From Meghimatium bilineatum (lineage: Eukaryota; Mollusca; Gastropoda; Stylommatophora; Philomycidae): DNA of 64,000 bases. The position numbers were made by a program, and so were the translations under genes. Shown here piece by piece: positions 21,935 to 35,168 of this stretch. The stretch lies in the NCBI GenBank assembly GCA_034231615.1, contig CM067316.1, positions 30,557,714 to 30,621,713 on the forward strand. The letters are read 5' to 3'. A model generated the notes under the pieces. That model ran no database searches. It was given only the letters and a program-made list of their open reading frames with translations, and was not told where the DNA came from. The stretch's first letter is position 1. Each line of letters begins with the position of its first letter.

Positions 21935-22400
21935 CTATGAGTATTATTAGGAAGGTACAAGTGGTGTCCCGTTCACGAACAGTGGATTAAGGCCTTGAGA
22001 AAGGCGAAGCTGAAAGTGGTTACATTTGTTTTCGTACCGGGACATGTGGGTGTTCGAGGTAATGAAAGAACAGATCAACTGGCGTCATGCGCGATTGTGG
22101 CACAGGGCGATAGGGCAATGGATCGAGCTGACGTTTGGAACTTCTTAAGAGATATAGCACGCGAGAGTGAGACTATTGTAGTGGATGATGATTCCTTTTC
22201 AATGGCCATGATTAAAGATCAGGGAGTGACATCCGGTGTTGCTGGAAGTGAAGTTTTTGGAGGGCTCAGAAGAATGATACTCAACCAGCATTGGACCGAT
22301 ACTGTCAGCAGAAGTGTAATGGCGGATACACTCAGGGAGAGATCGGAGCAGCTATGGGCGTGTCCAATTTGCAGTGATGATGATCCGACGACTAACTAAC
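21935..22400 (+). mobile_element. LINE-H 3' end (RNase H C-terminus)
   Basis: Fragment of the RNase H-bearing LINE. After a short out-of-frame lead, a 134-residue open frame (21995-22399) reads VVTFVFVPGHVGVRGNERTD, the RNase H C-terminal block with His and Asp. It continues through DRADVWNFLRDIARESET and ILNQHWTDTVSRSVMADTL to the terminal LWACPICSDDDPTTN with a CxxC pair. The 3' end is GACGACTAACTAACTTTG, the short form of the (CTAA)n tail typical of the family. No stop interrupts this part, so it is among the better-preserved LINE-H ends here. Confidence 0.9.
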
Positions 22401-22930
22401 TTTGTAAGAACACATATATTTATAACTGTGGGTTTATTTAACTGTGTATTTATTCCAATTTGGCTTCACATCCGTCTAGTGTACACAGTTTAAATCACAA
22501 CAGCAACTTCAAAATTTTATTACAACTGTATTGATTGTCACGATGCTATTATATTTCCTAATTTTATGGTCATATAGTATCTACCAATACAATTGTGAAT
22601 TGGGTTCAATTCAATGGGTAACGTTGTTAGTGTTGTCTTGTGATAATGTTAGCTACGCATATTTCTGTAGCGTGGCGAGGGGATTTCCCAAAGTGTGCTG
22701 ATGTACATATTGTAGAGAGCAGTGAAAAAGACATATGTACAGAAAATAAAGCAAGACCGCATTCGTGGCGTAATTTATTATTGTCGTGAAAATGTCGTTT
22801 GTCACTATTTCTATACTTGGAATCACATGTAAAAAAGCCAAGGCCGATCAACGAAATTCACGAAAATGATTAAAAAATTCAATCTTACAGGTCATGTTTA
22901 CTTTTACGTACAGAGGTCTTTATTCAACGG
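22401..22930. other. unannotated stretch
   Basis: AT-rich, no recognised content. Confidence 0.4.
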
Positions 22931-23158
22931 CAGTGTTTCCCAATATGGGCACACGTCCCAAAAGAGGGTGTGGGTGATTTAATTGTTCAAGAGGGGGGAA
23001 ATTCGAACAAGTTGCAATTAGGCTTCATTTTGGGAATGATTCTATTTTGTAATATAACAAAATATGTATATGTTACTTGGGGGGGGGGGGGGGTTTGCAT
23101 CAAAATTTTATAAAGACTTATATGGGGGCATGGTAATAATAAAGGTTGGGAAACACTG
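22931..23158. mobile_element. hAT-type MITE (228 bp)
   Basis: It begins CAGTGTTTCCCAA and ends with the exact inverse TTGGGAAACACTG (13-bp perfect inverted repeat). Inside are GGGTGATTTAATTGTTC and a 15-base G tract that recur in the MITE at 15.0 kb. The flanking octamers TTCAACGG and ATCTATGG agree at 5 of 8 positions, so the target duplication is eroded or coincidental. No coding capacity. It presumably depended on a hAT transposase in trans. Confidence 0.85.
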
Positions 23159-23394
23159 ATCTATGGTTTCGTTTGTAGAGTCCCGAGGTAATTCCGGAAA
23201 TTCTTTAACTTGAGAGTTATGTTTAAATGCATTACATACTTTCATCATTATCAAGTTTCCTCAAGGACAGTTGACTGAAAAGGAATTCCAATATACTCTG
23301 TTTCTTTCATTGGTAATTTGGTCATACACTCTGCGAGACTGTAAAATCTCCATTTCTGAAGTTCCCTTCCACTTGTATTTCTGCCTAATATTGA

Positions 23395-23925
23395 AAACAA
23401 TGCTACAGATTTACCAAATATGCATGCTGAACACACTATACTATGACTCCGAAACATGAACTACCTACAAATAACAACATGAGAGAAGACTTAACTCCTT
23501 TTATCTAAAATGTATCCACAAAATCCTAAACATGAAATCGCACGATAAAATAACCAATTTCAAAATCTTACGTGGCACTTAGCTACCATCTACTATGGAC
23601 ACACTTAGTAGAAACATGCTGCAATGGTTGGGTCACGTCCGCAAAATGACAAACTGCAGTATTTCTACAAAAGTATTATTTGGAGAACTGTCTGACAACC
23701 GGCGGTTCCGTGGTAGAGCAACGGTGAGGCACACAGACATATGAAATGATTTACACAAACAGTTTTTATTGAAAAATTTCTCCATATAACCCAAAAAGTG
23801 GCAAAACACAGCCGAAACTCGAGCTGCCTGGGGAGAAATATGTGAAAGACGTTGTTTGTAGCAATAGTTTACAAAATATGAAAGAGAAAGGGGAAAACGA
23901 AATAAAAACTATTCTATTGCTGTGA
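23395..23925 (+). mobile_element. LINE-E thumb and C-terminus
   Basis: Plus-strand remnant. Translation starts LNTLYYDSETWT (the YGSETWT motif), then LNSFYLKCIHKILNMKSHDK, MLQWLGHVRKMTNCSIST, KVLFGELSDNRRFRGRATVR, and ends TAETRAAWGEICERRCL. The order matches the C-terminal half of LINEs with a C2H2 finger end. The finger itself is not seen here, so it is truncated at its 3' side or decayed. Several stops are in frame. The RT palm is absent. Confidence 0.8.
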
Positions 23926-23999
23926 CATGGTCGCTGAAAACACTTCCTTTATGAGATAAAAAAGTGTTTTCTCTTTTTTCTCAATTCACATATTCAAGA

Positions 24000-25178
24000 A
24001 TATGGTTTTAGATGGGTTTTAAATGGGTTTTAGAAGAAACAGAGGATGTACTGATGCAATATTTATTCTGAAACAGTTGGCAGAGAAGTCAATAGAATAA
24101 AACCAAAATTTATACATATCCTTCATAGATCAAGAGAAAGCATTTGACCGAGTAAACAGAGAAAAACTATGGGAAACATTAAAAATTTATGGAGTATGCC
24201 AACATTTAATTAACGTTTGTAGAAGTCTCTATAACAACAGCAGTTGCACTATAAGAACAGCTGCAGGCTACACAGAGGACTTTGTGATTAGCACAGGAGT
24301 AAAGCAGGGATGTGTATTATCCCCACTACTTTTTATTACATACATGGACCATATAAACAAAACAGCAAATTCTAATGAAGCAAATGAACTGCATTTTGCA
24401 GATGATCAGGTTTTATTCCACAACAGCATTAAAAACCTGCAAGACTACCTAAACACAATAGACACAGCAGGCAAGCAATTTGGAATGAAAATCAACATAG
24501 ACAAAACAGAAGTAATGAATATTGCAAGAGAAAAGGAGAACATCAACATACAGATAAATAATAAACAACTAAAACAAGTAGATGAATTCAAATATCTGGG
24601 CAGCACATTGAGATATGACAACAAACAAGAAGCAGAAATAAACGCAAGATGTAATAAGGCCTGTCAGATCATTGGTCAATTAATACCTTTACTAAGAAAC
24701 ACAGATATTACACTAGAAACAAAGAAAGCGCTTTTCAACACCATTTTCTTACCAACATTGTGTTATCAGTGTCAAACTTGGACATTAGATTCTAGAACAA
24801 TACATAAGATTAACACCACTGAAATGAAATGTGTGAGACGTATGATTGGAGTTAGCTTGAGAGACAAAATCAGGAATGAAGTACTAAGGAAACAATTAGG
24901 GATCAAACCAACAATAGAATACATACAGAAACAACAAGTTAAATGGTACGGCCACATAACCAGACAGAAAGAGCAAAGTATTATCCAAAAAAACACTTAA
25001 CAAACGATACGAAAACAGGAGACCTATTTGACGCCCTCGTAAAAGGTGGATAGATAGTGTATTAGAGACACTCGGAAATATAACAGCAGAGGAGGCAAAT
25101 AGAAGGGCAAAAGACCGTACACTCACTCTCCCCTCAACACCGAAAGGTACATGAGGACAGAAAGAAAGAAGAAGAAAC
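24000..25178 (+). mobile_element. LINE RTE-A, best-preserved copy
   Basis: 5'-truncated RTE-like LINE. Around 24030-24280: GFRRNRGCTDAIFILKQLAE (RT motif 2a region), then YISFIDQEKAFDRVNREKLW (motif A Asp), with a single in-frame stop near 24098. The long ORF 24284-25000 (238 residues) carries STGVKQGCVLSPLLFITYMD, NELHFADDQVLFHNS (catalytic FADD), MKINIDKTEVMNIAREKENI, EFKYLGSTLRYDN and FLPTLCYQCQTWTLDSRTI, and ends with VKWYGHITRQKE. A one-base shift then leads to RPRKRWIDSVLETLGNI and the end at a GAAAGAAAGAAGAAG tail. Very close to the copy at 52.7-53.8 kb. It is dead but recent by local standards. Confidence 0.93.
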
Positions 25179-25196
25179 ATGGTCGACTCATGTAAT

Positions 25197-25389
25197 GACC
25201 TTCCAACAGATTTCATTCGTTACGTTTTTTATTTTTGCTTGCATCTGGTTGGTCACTACTTATATCCTTGGCATCTCATGCCAAAAGTAGCCAATGCGAC
25301 TGCAGGTATATAAATAGTGACCAACCTAATTCCCAGCAATAATCACAAAAGGTAGCGAATGGGATCTTTATTATTTCTGTTGGAAGGTC
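25197..25389. mobile_element. MITE with imperfect ~80-bp inverted arms
   Basis: The left arm starts GACCTTCCAACAGATTTCAT and includes GGTTGGTCACTACTTATAT. The right arm is its inverse, with ATAAATAGTGACCAACC and ending TTCTGTTGGAAGGTC. Arms are interrupted by small indels. It sits just after the RTE-A tail. No ORF. Superfamily undetermined because no certain target duplication is seen. Confidence 0.75.
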
Positions 25390-25786
25390 TTCTTTTCCGC
25401 GACGGTCTCGGTAAGAAGCAAAAGGTCACACATACACACGCACACGAGCACGCACGCGCACACGCATTCAGGTGCAAACACACTCACATATATTCATGCA
25501 TGTCCTTTAATTCATACTAAATGTTGTTAGAACTTCTGTGTTCATTTTCTTCTCTTTCCATGAAGCACCCCCCCCCCCCCCATTCTTTTATGTATCTGCA
25601 CCTCAAACGCAACAAATATCTCTTTAGTTGTTTGTTCGTTATCCATGTGTCTTAGTCATACATTAACTGACTGAACTAGAATGATCTCATAGTAGAGGTG
25701 AACTGCAATTACTGTTGACGACGGATCTAGTGAATGCTGCTAGTATGTTGCAAGTTTATTTTACAGTTTTTAGAATCGGTATCAGA
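25390..25786. repeat. simple repeats and spacer
   Basis: A CACG/CACA-rich tract (about 25428-25490) and a 14-base C run near 25567-25580. The rest is unannotated. Confidence 0.6.
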
Positions 25787-27327
25787 TAGTTATCTGTATA
25801 TGCGAAAAGAAGAACAAGAAACCACATATACGACAGGTCATGGCGTACTATAACAGGTGACAGGCAAAGACCTACTATAAAATACGATAGGTCATTGCCT
25901 GGACTAAGTCCACCTGATACATAACCAAATAAATTCAATTAGGAAGCAAGAGGATAAATTAAAAATTTGTGAGACCAACGAGGATTGAACTAGTCCGTTC
26001 TGACGGCACCAAATCGCCTGACAACCAGAGTAAACGGGTTTTTCCGTGCTTAACTAACCGCATCTCCAGAAACGTTGCGAATTAGTCAAGACATTCAAAC
26101 TGCGTAATCAAGTAGCTTAGAACGGACCAATCCATATAAAGACTATTACAACAACAACGAACATCCCGTACAAGTATTGGAGTATCCTAAGTAACACATA
26201 CATATAACATCCGTTCTTAGTGACTTGTGTAGACAGTTTGAATGTCTTGACAAAATCACATCTTCATTTGAGATGCAGTTAGTCAAGCACGGAAATAACC
26301 GTTTTCTCTGATTGCCAGGCGATTTCGTGCCGTGAGAACGGACTAGTTTAATTTCAGTTGGTCTCAAGAATTCCTAATACTTTAACTGATTATATGCAAG
26401 AATTGGACCAACAAATGCATCATATTTTTAAATCGCCGTATTTTAACCAACCTCGATAAAGCTAAACTCGATCAAAGAACATTAGAACAATATCTTAATC
26501 GACTCTACAATGCAAAATCGATATCTGTGTCTGTTACATAGCAATTCACCCGCGATACCAATCGTATCAATACAGAAAGACGTAAAACCCACTGAGAAAA
26601 AGACAGCCAAAGTCGTAACTGGGTACACTGGACCCCGTGCAAGTCCAAGATGAAGGAGCCATGGTACATGCGGGGCCGGGAAGATTCATCGTATTTGATG
26701 TGGATGGCCAATTTATATTCACACATACACAAGTATAGATAAAATATAACAGATCAGATGTGATTTTACTTATGTTTTTTTATTAATGTAACATATAAGT
26801 ACCCTATTGATTTAAACAGTCTGAGAGTAGTTTTGTAATGTTGAGTCGCCATTTTCACTATTTTTACCACTCAACCCACGTCGGAATTCTGGTGGTTGAT
26901 CCACTTTTTGTACTTTTCGACGTAAGTCTTTGGTGAAGCTGTGGTGTCTTAGGGTTCATGTCGACTTTCTGGCCTTTCTTAGTGGATTCGCCGTCTTTCT
27001 GTATTGATTCGATTGGTATCGGGAAGGGGAGGGGTGGATTGCTATATAATATACCCAGGTGTCTATTTTTGTATTATGTGAGCCGATTCAGATACTGTTG
27101 TAATGTTTTTTTGATAGTCTATAGTTATCGGGATAGGTTAAAACACCCGGACCCAAATCCCGAGGCATTTGTTAGTCCAATTATTGCGTAGAATCAGTTT
27201 AAGTATCAGGTAGACTTGGCTCAGGTCATGAACTATTGTATGTCATAACAGGTTATGACATCACGTCTGTTATATCAGGTCATTCATGTTGTTTCTTGTT
27301 ATTCCACTCTTTTCACATATACAGATA
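25787..27327. repeat. pair of ~130-bp inverted repeats enclosing ~1.3 kb
   Basis: 25787-25922 (TATCTGTATATGCGAAAAGA ... CACCTGATAC) matches the reverse complement of 27204-27327 with many small differences, sharing ACAAGAAAC, GGTCAT, ATAACAGGT and CTGATAC blocks. The enclosed DNA holds a foldback MITE (25.9-26.4 kb) and otherwise unrecognised sequence. The arms could be ends of one non-autonomous DNA element or two separate insertions. No transposase is visible. Confidence 0.55.
25937..26368. mobile_element. foldback/MITE element with ~130-bp inverted ends
   Basis: The left arm from 25971 (GAGACCAACGAGGATTGAAC) pairs with the right arm ending near 26366 (TTTAATTTCAGTTGGTCTC) over roughly 130 bp, including AACTAGTCCGTTCT, CCGTGCTTAACTAAC and CAAGACATTCAAACTG. 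An outer flank (25937-25970) resembles the outer flank at 13156-13195. The spacer (ACTATTACAACAACAACGAA and CATCCCGTACAAGTATTGG) is shared with the element at 12.8 kb. No ORF. Confidence 0.85.
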
Positions 27328-27460
27328 AAAAAAAGATAAAATATGAGTGAGATTATTGTGTTTTTGGTAATGGTTTATTAATGTAACATGTACGTATCCT
27401 ATTGACTTTTAGGGTTGCAGAAATATTGAGTCAACATCTTCTGTTTTGTTAACAACCTAT
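26730..27460. repeat. two direct ~145-bp repeat copies 585 bp apart
   Basis: 26730-26880 and 27315-27460 share AGATAAAATAT, TTTATTAATGTAACAT, then a TACCCTATTGA-like block and a TTGAGTC-like block in the same order and spacing. The intervening DNA is unrecognised and somewhat less AT-rich. They may be dispersed copies of an unidentified element or a local duplication. Confidence 0.55.
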
Positions 27461-30024
27461 TTATAGCTAAAACATTCTACAAGCACAGAGAATCCCACGT
27501 ACACACTTGATACAAGTGGAATGATTTAAACTGCAAAAGCCAGATAGACTTTATATTAACAAGAGTGAACAGTAGAAAAACAGTAGAGGTTCTGCAATAA
27601 AATTAATAAGATGAGAAACAAATAACATATATATGAACCAACATAAATAATAAATGAAACAACTGTAATGTATCCGAAGCAAATAATGGAAAGATTGCAC
27701 CATTATTTCAAAGATCTACTCAATGTTAGTATATTTAGTATTTGATAGCATGTTTATGTGCATCAATCTATACTCTATGATACACTTTTCTACACTATGA
27801 ACACTTTTACAACACATATATAAGTTTTGGGTATATCGTGTTAACTGATATGCAGAAAATATCATGAAAAATGTAAGAGGAGTACTAGAGGAAAATGAGT
27901 TTCATCCAATGTATATCGGATGGGGGGGGGGGGTAATGCTGAAACATACTAATATATAAATAAATTACAAACACGGTAGAATAAAGCCTTATAAAATGAT
28001 GTGGGTGTTCAATACTGATGTTTGGTTCAGAGTCTACGAAAGTGTTAAAGGTTAGAGACCTGTAAATTTGATTGATTCTGGCGCTGAGACACAGCTGAGA
28101 CACCCAAGAAACCGAAATTTCGGTATGAACTCTTCATTAGGATTGGGGAGATATATTAGGGAAACTTACCCAAAAAGATGCTTTTAAGGAAGAAACAAGT
28201 ATAGAAGAAAATTCTTGTGGGTTTATCAAATGTAATGATTATTTTGCCATGGTATCCATTGGTTTTTTTTCTTCCATGGTGTTGAATTGATTTGATATGT
28301 TTTTAACATTGATGTAATTGATTTTTTTTAAAATTGTGGTAAATTGTATACATTGTGGACGAAAGTTAAGTGCAGGACGTAAGACATTTGTTAACTTTTT
28401 GTTTTCTTTTGGGGTAACTTGAGTCCATAGTGGGTCTCAAGTTAAATGGGATATATAGGAATGTAACAGTTAAGCCTTTGCAAACCCTTTACAACCTTCT
28501 TTTGTTTTTGTTTATGAAATTGAACTCTTCCAACGATATAGACAAGAGATATTCATTTCTTCTAGTAAAACAGATAACAATATTCAAAAGATGGTCCACG
28601 GGTAATAAAAGTTAGAAAGGTACACGTCAAATAGTTTCCCTTGTAAATTTAATAAACAAGAGTTATTCTACTTAGTTCAAGGACGGACGCTAAGGATTGG
28701 TAGAGAGTAAACAAAGGGGAAAATCATTTAACCTAATATTCAAAAGAATACTTTGTATAAATTCAAAATAACATTCATGATTGTTTCCAAACGTCACGAA
28801 GGTGTGTTCACGATTGTGATGATTAATAGAACAAAAATGGTTATTAACAAAGACTTTAGTCAGCGAAGTCAGTTGGTTATTTGAGTTCGCTCCAAGTCAG
28901 ACATGAGTTCTGCTCCATAACGAAAAAGAATAAAATTACATAGACCAAATGGCTCAAAGATTAGTTGCTTGTGAGATACTCTGGGAAGAACTTGTACGGA
29001 AAGAGACGTTTAAAGATTGGATCAAGAGGAAGCTAAAGACACGAAAATACATCCACATATTTGGCGCAAGTGAGTTGTACGAGGGTACTTTTACATTGTT
29101 AGCAGTGTAGAAAAGTGTGATAGCGTATAGTTTGATGCACTTAAACATGGTAATATGAGACATATCTTAACTGTAAAGTGAGTGTGTTAAACTAAGAGCT
29201 AAAACTGAGCTTGAAAATATATAAATATATTGATAAGTATGGTTCACATTCTACAAAAGTGTTAAAAGTTGATGTTTGAAACATGCTGGTCGTAAAACGG
29301 ATTATGTTATGCCGTGAAAACATAGAAAACTGACAATAATTATCTTTGAAAACTTGATAATGTATTCAAAAGTGTTTCTGGTTATTTTACTATCAACGTT
29401 GTCTTTATTTGTTTCTGGTTGACAGTTAAAAGTTTTCTGGGCATTATAAAATGTCGGGGGTCCCGTGAGTTCATGGGTATAGAACATTACAATACACTTA
29501 ATACAACACATAAGAAAAGTTAAAATTGCCAAATATCGCTTTCAGAGAACTATTACATATGTTTATTAAAAGAAACTTATAATACAACAAGGAACAACTT
29601 AAAGCAGAAAAATATATTAAAAATAGACAGAAGCTGCTGGAACTATTTCAGCCGTGTATTTTGTATTTGGGCCATTATGTACCTGGTAGCTAAGTGGACC
29701 ATTATCCTGTAGCTTGGTTAGAAACCGTTCGTAATTCAACAGTCTGCCTTTTCTGATTCGTGTGGTGCTGTTGTGTTCAACCAGAGAGCCAATACAGTAC
29801 AATATACTAATTGTCTTCTTTTAATCTTTATTTGTGATAAAGAAACGTTTGCAAAACCAATATACATTTCAGATGTACAGTGTGCATGGTGTTATGATAT
29901 TATTTGACAACATTCATGAACATTTGTGATGGGGTGTAATTATAAACATAGTATGAAAGATTATTGAATTTTCATCCTCGCACTCATTAATAAAATGTAT
30001 TGAAAATATTAAAAGACGGCAAGT
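27461..30024. other. 2.6-kb stretch with no recognised feature
   Basis: AT-rich. A G run lies near 27921-27932. No LINE motif, inverted repeat or RNA signal is recognised. Open frames are under 80 residues with no motif. Confidence 0.4.
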
Positions 30025-30275
30025 AAAATAATTTGGTCACCTTATGAGAATGAACCCAAACCAAATACCAGTTAGGGCATATAACAAACGAATATCCGGG
30101 CGTAAAGCCAAAGGTAGACTAAGAAAACGGTGGATAGAAAACATCAAGATAACCTTAAATGTACCACGGCGACACATCTGGCCTTGGAACGACATCTTAA
30201 CCTCCCACCTCAACGCTTAACGGGAAGTGTTAATACGATCAACCATCATTCACCTGGGGATAGACAATAGACGAA
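30025..30275 (+). mobile_element. LINE RTE-B 3' end
   Basis: Plus-strand 250-bp end. It reads HLMRMNPNQIPVRAYN-like residues, then RISGRKAKGRLRKRWIENI and KITLN, close to the 18.8-kb copy (RLSGRKAKCRPRKRWIENIK). A short deletion follows KITLN, then the LTSHLNA and SPGDRQ-like end with GATAGACAATAGACG, the family tail. A 5'-truncated short insertion. Confidence 0.85.
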
Positions 30276-30770
30276 CACTTTCCAAGCAAATATGAACGTA
30301 CACACAAATATACATATTTACACACACACACGCACGCACTCAGGCAGATAGACAGACACACAGAGACAGACACACACACACACTCACACACACTCGCACA
30401 CCAACACGCAAGGTTCGTTGTCTAAGATAAATATACCACTTATTGTGCGGTACTGTGAGTGTTGATCATGTTAAATTATATCATAGTTTTTAACTTTCAG
30501 GAAATAGCGGTGTTCCTTAGTCCAAATATATTAAACATTGTTGGTTAACAAATGTCACTGGTGATTGCAAATATTAATAATATATATTATTTAATAATGT
30601 ATTTAGATGAATATGCAGATAAAAGTATATGAAGCTTTAATTAACTTCCTTGGAAAGAAAGAAAATAATATTACAAACCATAATTATTGACACTTGACGA
30701 ACAACCGTGAGATAAATTTAACCAAGGGTAGTAGGGAGTACGATCAATAACTCATTCTAGAGACGAGCTT
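30276..30770. other. CA-rich tract and spacer
   Basis: A degenerate CACACA/CAGACA run at 30290-30410, possibly extended from the preceding LINE tail. Nothing else seen. Confidence 0.45.
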
Positions 30771-31515
30771 CTAGTTACATGTGCTCCTTACAGACAGAGA
30801 CCCAGACCCATCCATTAGCGTTTGGTAAAGCAAGAAGACTTAATCCAACGCTAATGTCGAGCCTTCTTAAACCGGAAATATGCTCGCGAAGAGAAAGGGT
30901 TCTGTACCCGATGGGCTTAGGCAAGAAAGGGACAACGATGGTAGTCCTGGCCCAACTCTACTGTCAGGTTTTCCTACACCGGAAATACACTTGAAGAGAG
31001 AAAGGGTTCAGTACCTGATGGGCTCAGGCGCTATTGGGACAAGGACGCTCAGCTCGAGAACGCCTTGCTCTCAAACGCGTGGTGTGAGACTCGAACTTGG
31101 ACAAGGCGTACACGATGTCGGTGAATGACACCTCGGCTAAGAGGGCGAAAGAGCCAGGGTCCAACTCCTCTGTTGAGTTCTTCCACTTAAGGAACCAGGC
31201 TCACGGATGAGTAACGGTTCAGTACCCAATGGGCACAGGCACATCACGTCCAATTACACGAGGCAAGTTCATAGACAGTGGAACACCTCGTGCGAGTCAG
31301 ACGAGAGCAAAAATAGTCTGGGCGAAGAGTCTCCACTACGCGTGCCTGGAGACAGATATAGAGGCTGTCACAGGCTAAGGGTAGCCCACCCCGAATTGTC
31401 AAGGCATGCCGAAATCGGATGTGCTAGGCCTACACGGCGCATAACGGTGGCACAACGTAATCACGCTCCCGCGGAAATCGCACGGATATCCGTGATGGAA
31501 TATATGGAATATAAT
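30771..31515. repeat. GC-rich island with three ~105-bp-periodic modules
   Basis: Composition is clearly more GC-rich than both neighbours. A module around GAAAGGGTTCTGTACCCGAT and GGGCTTAGGC (30890-30925) recurs near 31000-31040 and, weaker, near 31210-31245. Spacings are about 108 and 207 bp, consistent with a ~105-bp period in which one unit has decayed. Open frames of 71-112 residues cross it, but I recognise no protein. It could be an old satellite, or coding DNA of unknown origin. Confidence 0.5.
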
Positions 31516-31549
31516 GGAGCGAACGCAAAACAAACAAACAAATAACTCA

Positions 31550-32205
31550 TATTTTACTATATAACAGATTACCTATCTAGATTTTGTTCTTATATGAACT
31601 ATATTAGCACTTGACACAGGTGTTCAGACCTTACTGTGCGAGAAGCACACAATCGAATTTTACTATATAAAGCATATGACTGCCAGGTATAGTATTTTAC
31701 TATATTAGTGTATCACGCATCAATATTTTCTTCCTATACATGGTATATTAACACTGGTCAAGTATCTCAGAACCTCGTGTGCGTCAGTATATAATTGTAT
31801 TTTACTATATACATTAACTGTGCGCTATATATAGTATTTTAATATATTAGTGCATCACGCATCCAGTTTTTCATCTTATATGAGCTATACTAGAACTGGG
31901 TATGTGGTTCAGCACTCCTGTGCGCCAGACATATATTCTTATTGTACTATATATATTATCTTTTGCCAGGCCTAGTAAATTAGTATATATTCCATCTGCG
32001 TCCCAGCCTTGTATATTACTAAAAATACATATGTGTGTCATTCATATAATCATATGTTACTATATAGACCATCTGTGCGCCAGGCATATAATCGAATTAC
32101 AGTTCATATGTGCCTCAAGCGTAGTATTTTACTATATACCGCATCTGTTAGCCAAATTTGTTCGTATATGAGCTATATTAGCGGGTCATCACCCGGTGGG
32201 GCCAT
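31550..32205. repeat. degenerate tandem array, ~141-bp unit
   Basis: The block CTTATATGAACTATATTAGC recurs at about 31590, 31732, 31873 and 32162 in versions such as TATATGAGCTATACTAG. Spacings are 141, 141 and about 288 (two units). Within a unit are TGTGCGCCAGGCATATAATC, ATTTTACTATAT and GCATCACGCATC blocks. About 4.6 units, strongly diverged. No open frame of note. Confidence 0.75.
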
Positions 32206-32429
32206 CATGCGTTTGATGCTATATTCACTACTACGTATAGGCATTTCAATGCAGTACCCGGAATAATTCTCCGAAATGCAACATGAGTGCGTTAAAATTG
32301 CACTCACTATAAAAAAGTAATGACATATGATGAGACAGACACTAAATACCAAAATTTATTGAACTTTAAAAACAGTTGTTATCCTTCCAATTCATATATT
32401 TAAAACCAAGACACAATCTTATACACGAA

Positions 32430-32640
32430 CCTCTTAGCAACAAACATTAAAGGCGCCGAGGAAGACCTTTAATTGATGATGCCAAAAATACCCTTTTAGT
32501 AGACGGTAGTAGGAAGAGGTTGCAAATGCTGAAGATTCCAAGGTAAGAACAACCTTGATAAATGTTCTGTTACTGCTGTGAAAAGAGCACCGTGATTGGG
32601 TAGCCACTAGAGCTGAGGACATGATACAATAACTCACCCA
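32430..32640 (+). mobile_element. possible LINE C-terminal remnant
   Basis: One frame gives RRRGRPLIDDAKN-like residues and another, further on, gives KEHRDWVATRAEDMI. The order basic GRP block, then RxxW, then a short end is what many LINE C-termini show. Frames are broken and the match is short, so this is a weak call. Confidence 0.35.
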
Positions 32641-34139
<1,499 letters not shown>

Positions 34140-34160
34140 GCTATATATCAATCTATCTAG

Positions 34161-34162
<2 letters not shown>

Positions 34163-34258
<96 letters not shown>

Positions 34259-34280
34259 CTGTGTGTGTCTGTGTGTGTGT
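34163..34280. repeat. (AT)n then (GT)n microsatellite
   Basis: About 86 bp of AT repeats followed by GTGTGTCT-type repeats to about 34280. Confidence 0.95.
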
Positions 34281-34324
34281 CCCACCTATCTTCCTATGTA
34301 TCTATTTATCTAATCTATATATGT

Positions 34325-34560
34325 ATCTATAATTCCTTCAGCGTCGAATACGGTGCATAGTCCAGAAACCAGAGCTCTTCAGTACGATTGATATCCTGCT
34401 ACTGTGTGTAGTTTTTTCATGTTGTTGAGACAATAGTCACAGTCTCTTTGATGTTGTTCTGTACACACACAAAATGGCTCTCTTGGTCTTCCAATTTCTC
34501 TATTGCCATCTAGTATATACTTTAATGCTTGCACGAAATACATTACAAATATGACACTCA
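34325..34560 (-). mobile_element. LINE C-terminal remnant
   Basis: The minus strand reads LKYILDGNREIGRPREPFC, then CDYCLNNMKKLHTVAGYQSY, a stop, [16 protein letters not shown]. The layout (GRPR block, about 45 residues, then xxxWRALVxxLC) is the end of a LINE polyprotein, with the expected Trp replaced by a stop. The 3' flank continues as ATAGATA-rich sequence toward the microsatellites, consistent with a simple-repeat tail. Confidence 0.65.
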
Positions 34561-35051
34561 AGGAATTTTACTAGAGCTCTCAACTGATTTAAAGCAGCGA
34601 TATGCACTGGACACTCGGGCTCACGCAACACTACTTGAAGGTACGCAGACGTTATGAAGTAGCTTTTTTATCCCATGCCACACAGAGATACGCAAAATGG
34701 TCCACTAAACTAGAGTGTTTCCCCACGTCTCATGTTGAGTTAATCGGGAATAATACTCATATGTACGAGGTCACCACATCGTGATTCAGAAGCTACTATT
34801 GAGACGGCAGGACAAAATGGGTATTGACAAGTACAGTGTATACTTAGTACATATCGAAATGGTACACATGTCCTCGTTCAAAATCGTATACAGTGTTATA
34901 TTATGTGTATCTAATACTGAGAATATGGCACATATGTACTATATATTAGAAACCTGCCAAGAGTATAAATACTCAGCAGCATTTGCATATCTTAAATCTG
35001 CTACCTTATACAAAATACACTTTATGTATTTCAGAATGCAATAAGTGTTCC
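34561..35051. other. unannotated stretch
   Basis: No motif recognised in the short open frames. Confidence 0.35.

Positions 35052-35168
<117 letters not shown>

Noticed and set aside
29617-29802. Minus-strand open frame with a weak resemblance to the C-terminal end of an LTR-element integrase
   Set aside because: The resemblance rests on a few residues, there are no neighbouring pol motifs or long terminal repeats, and it would at most be a small old fossil.
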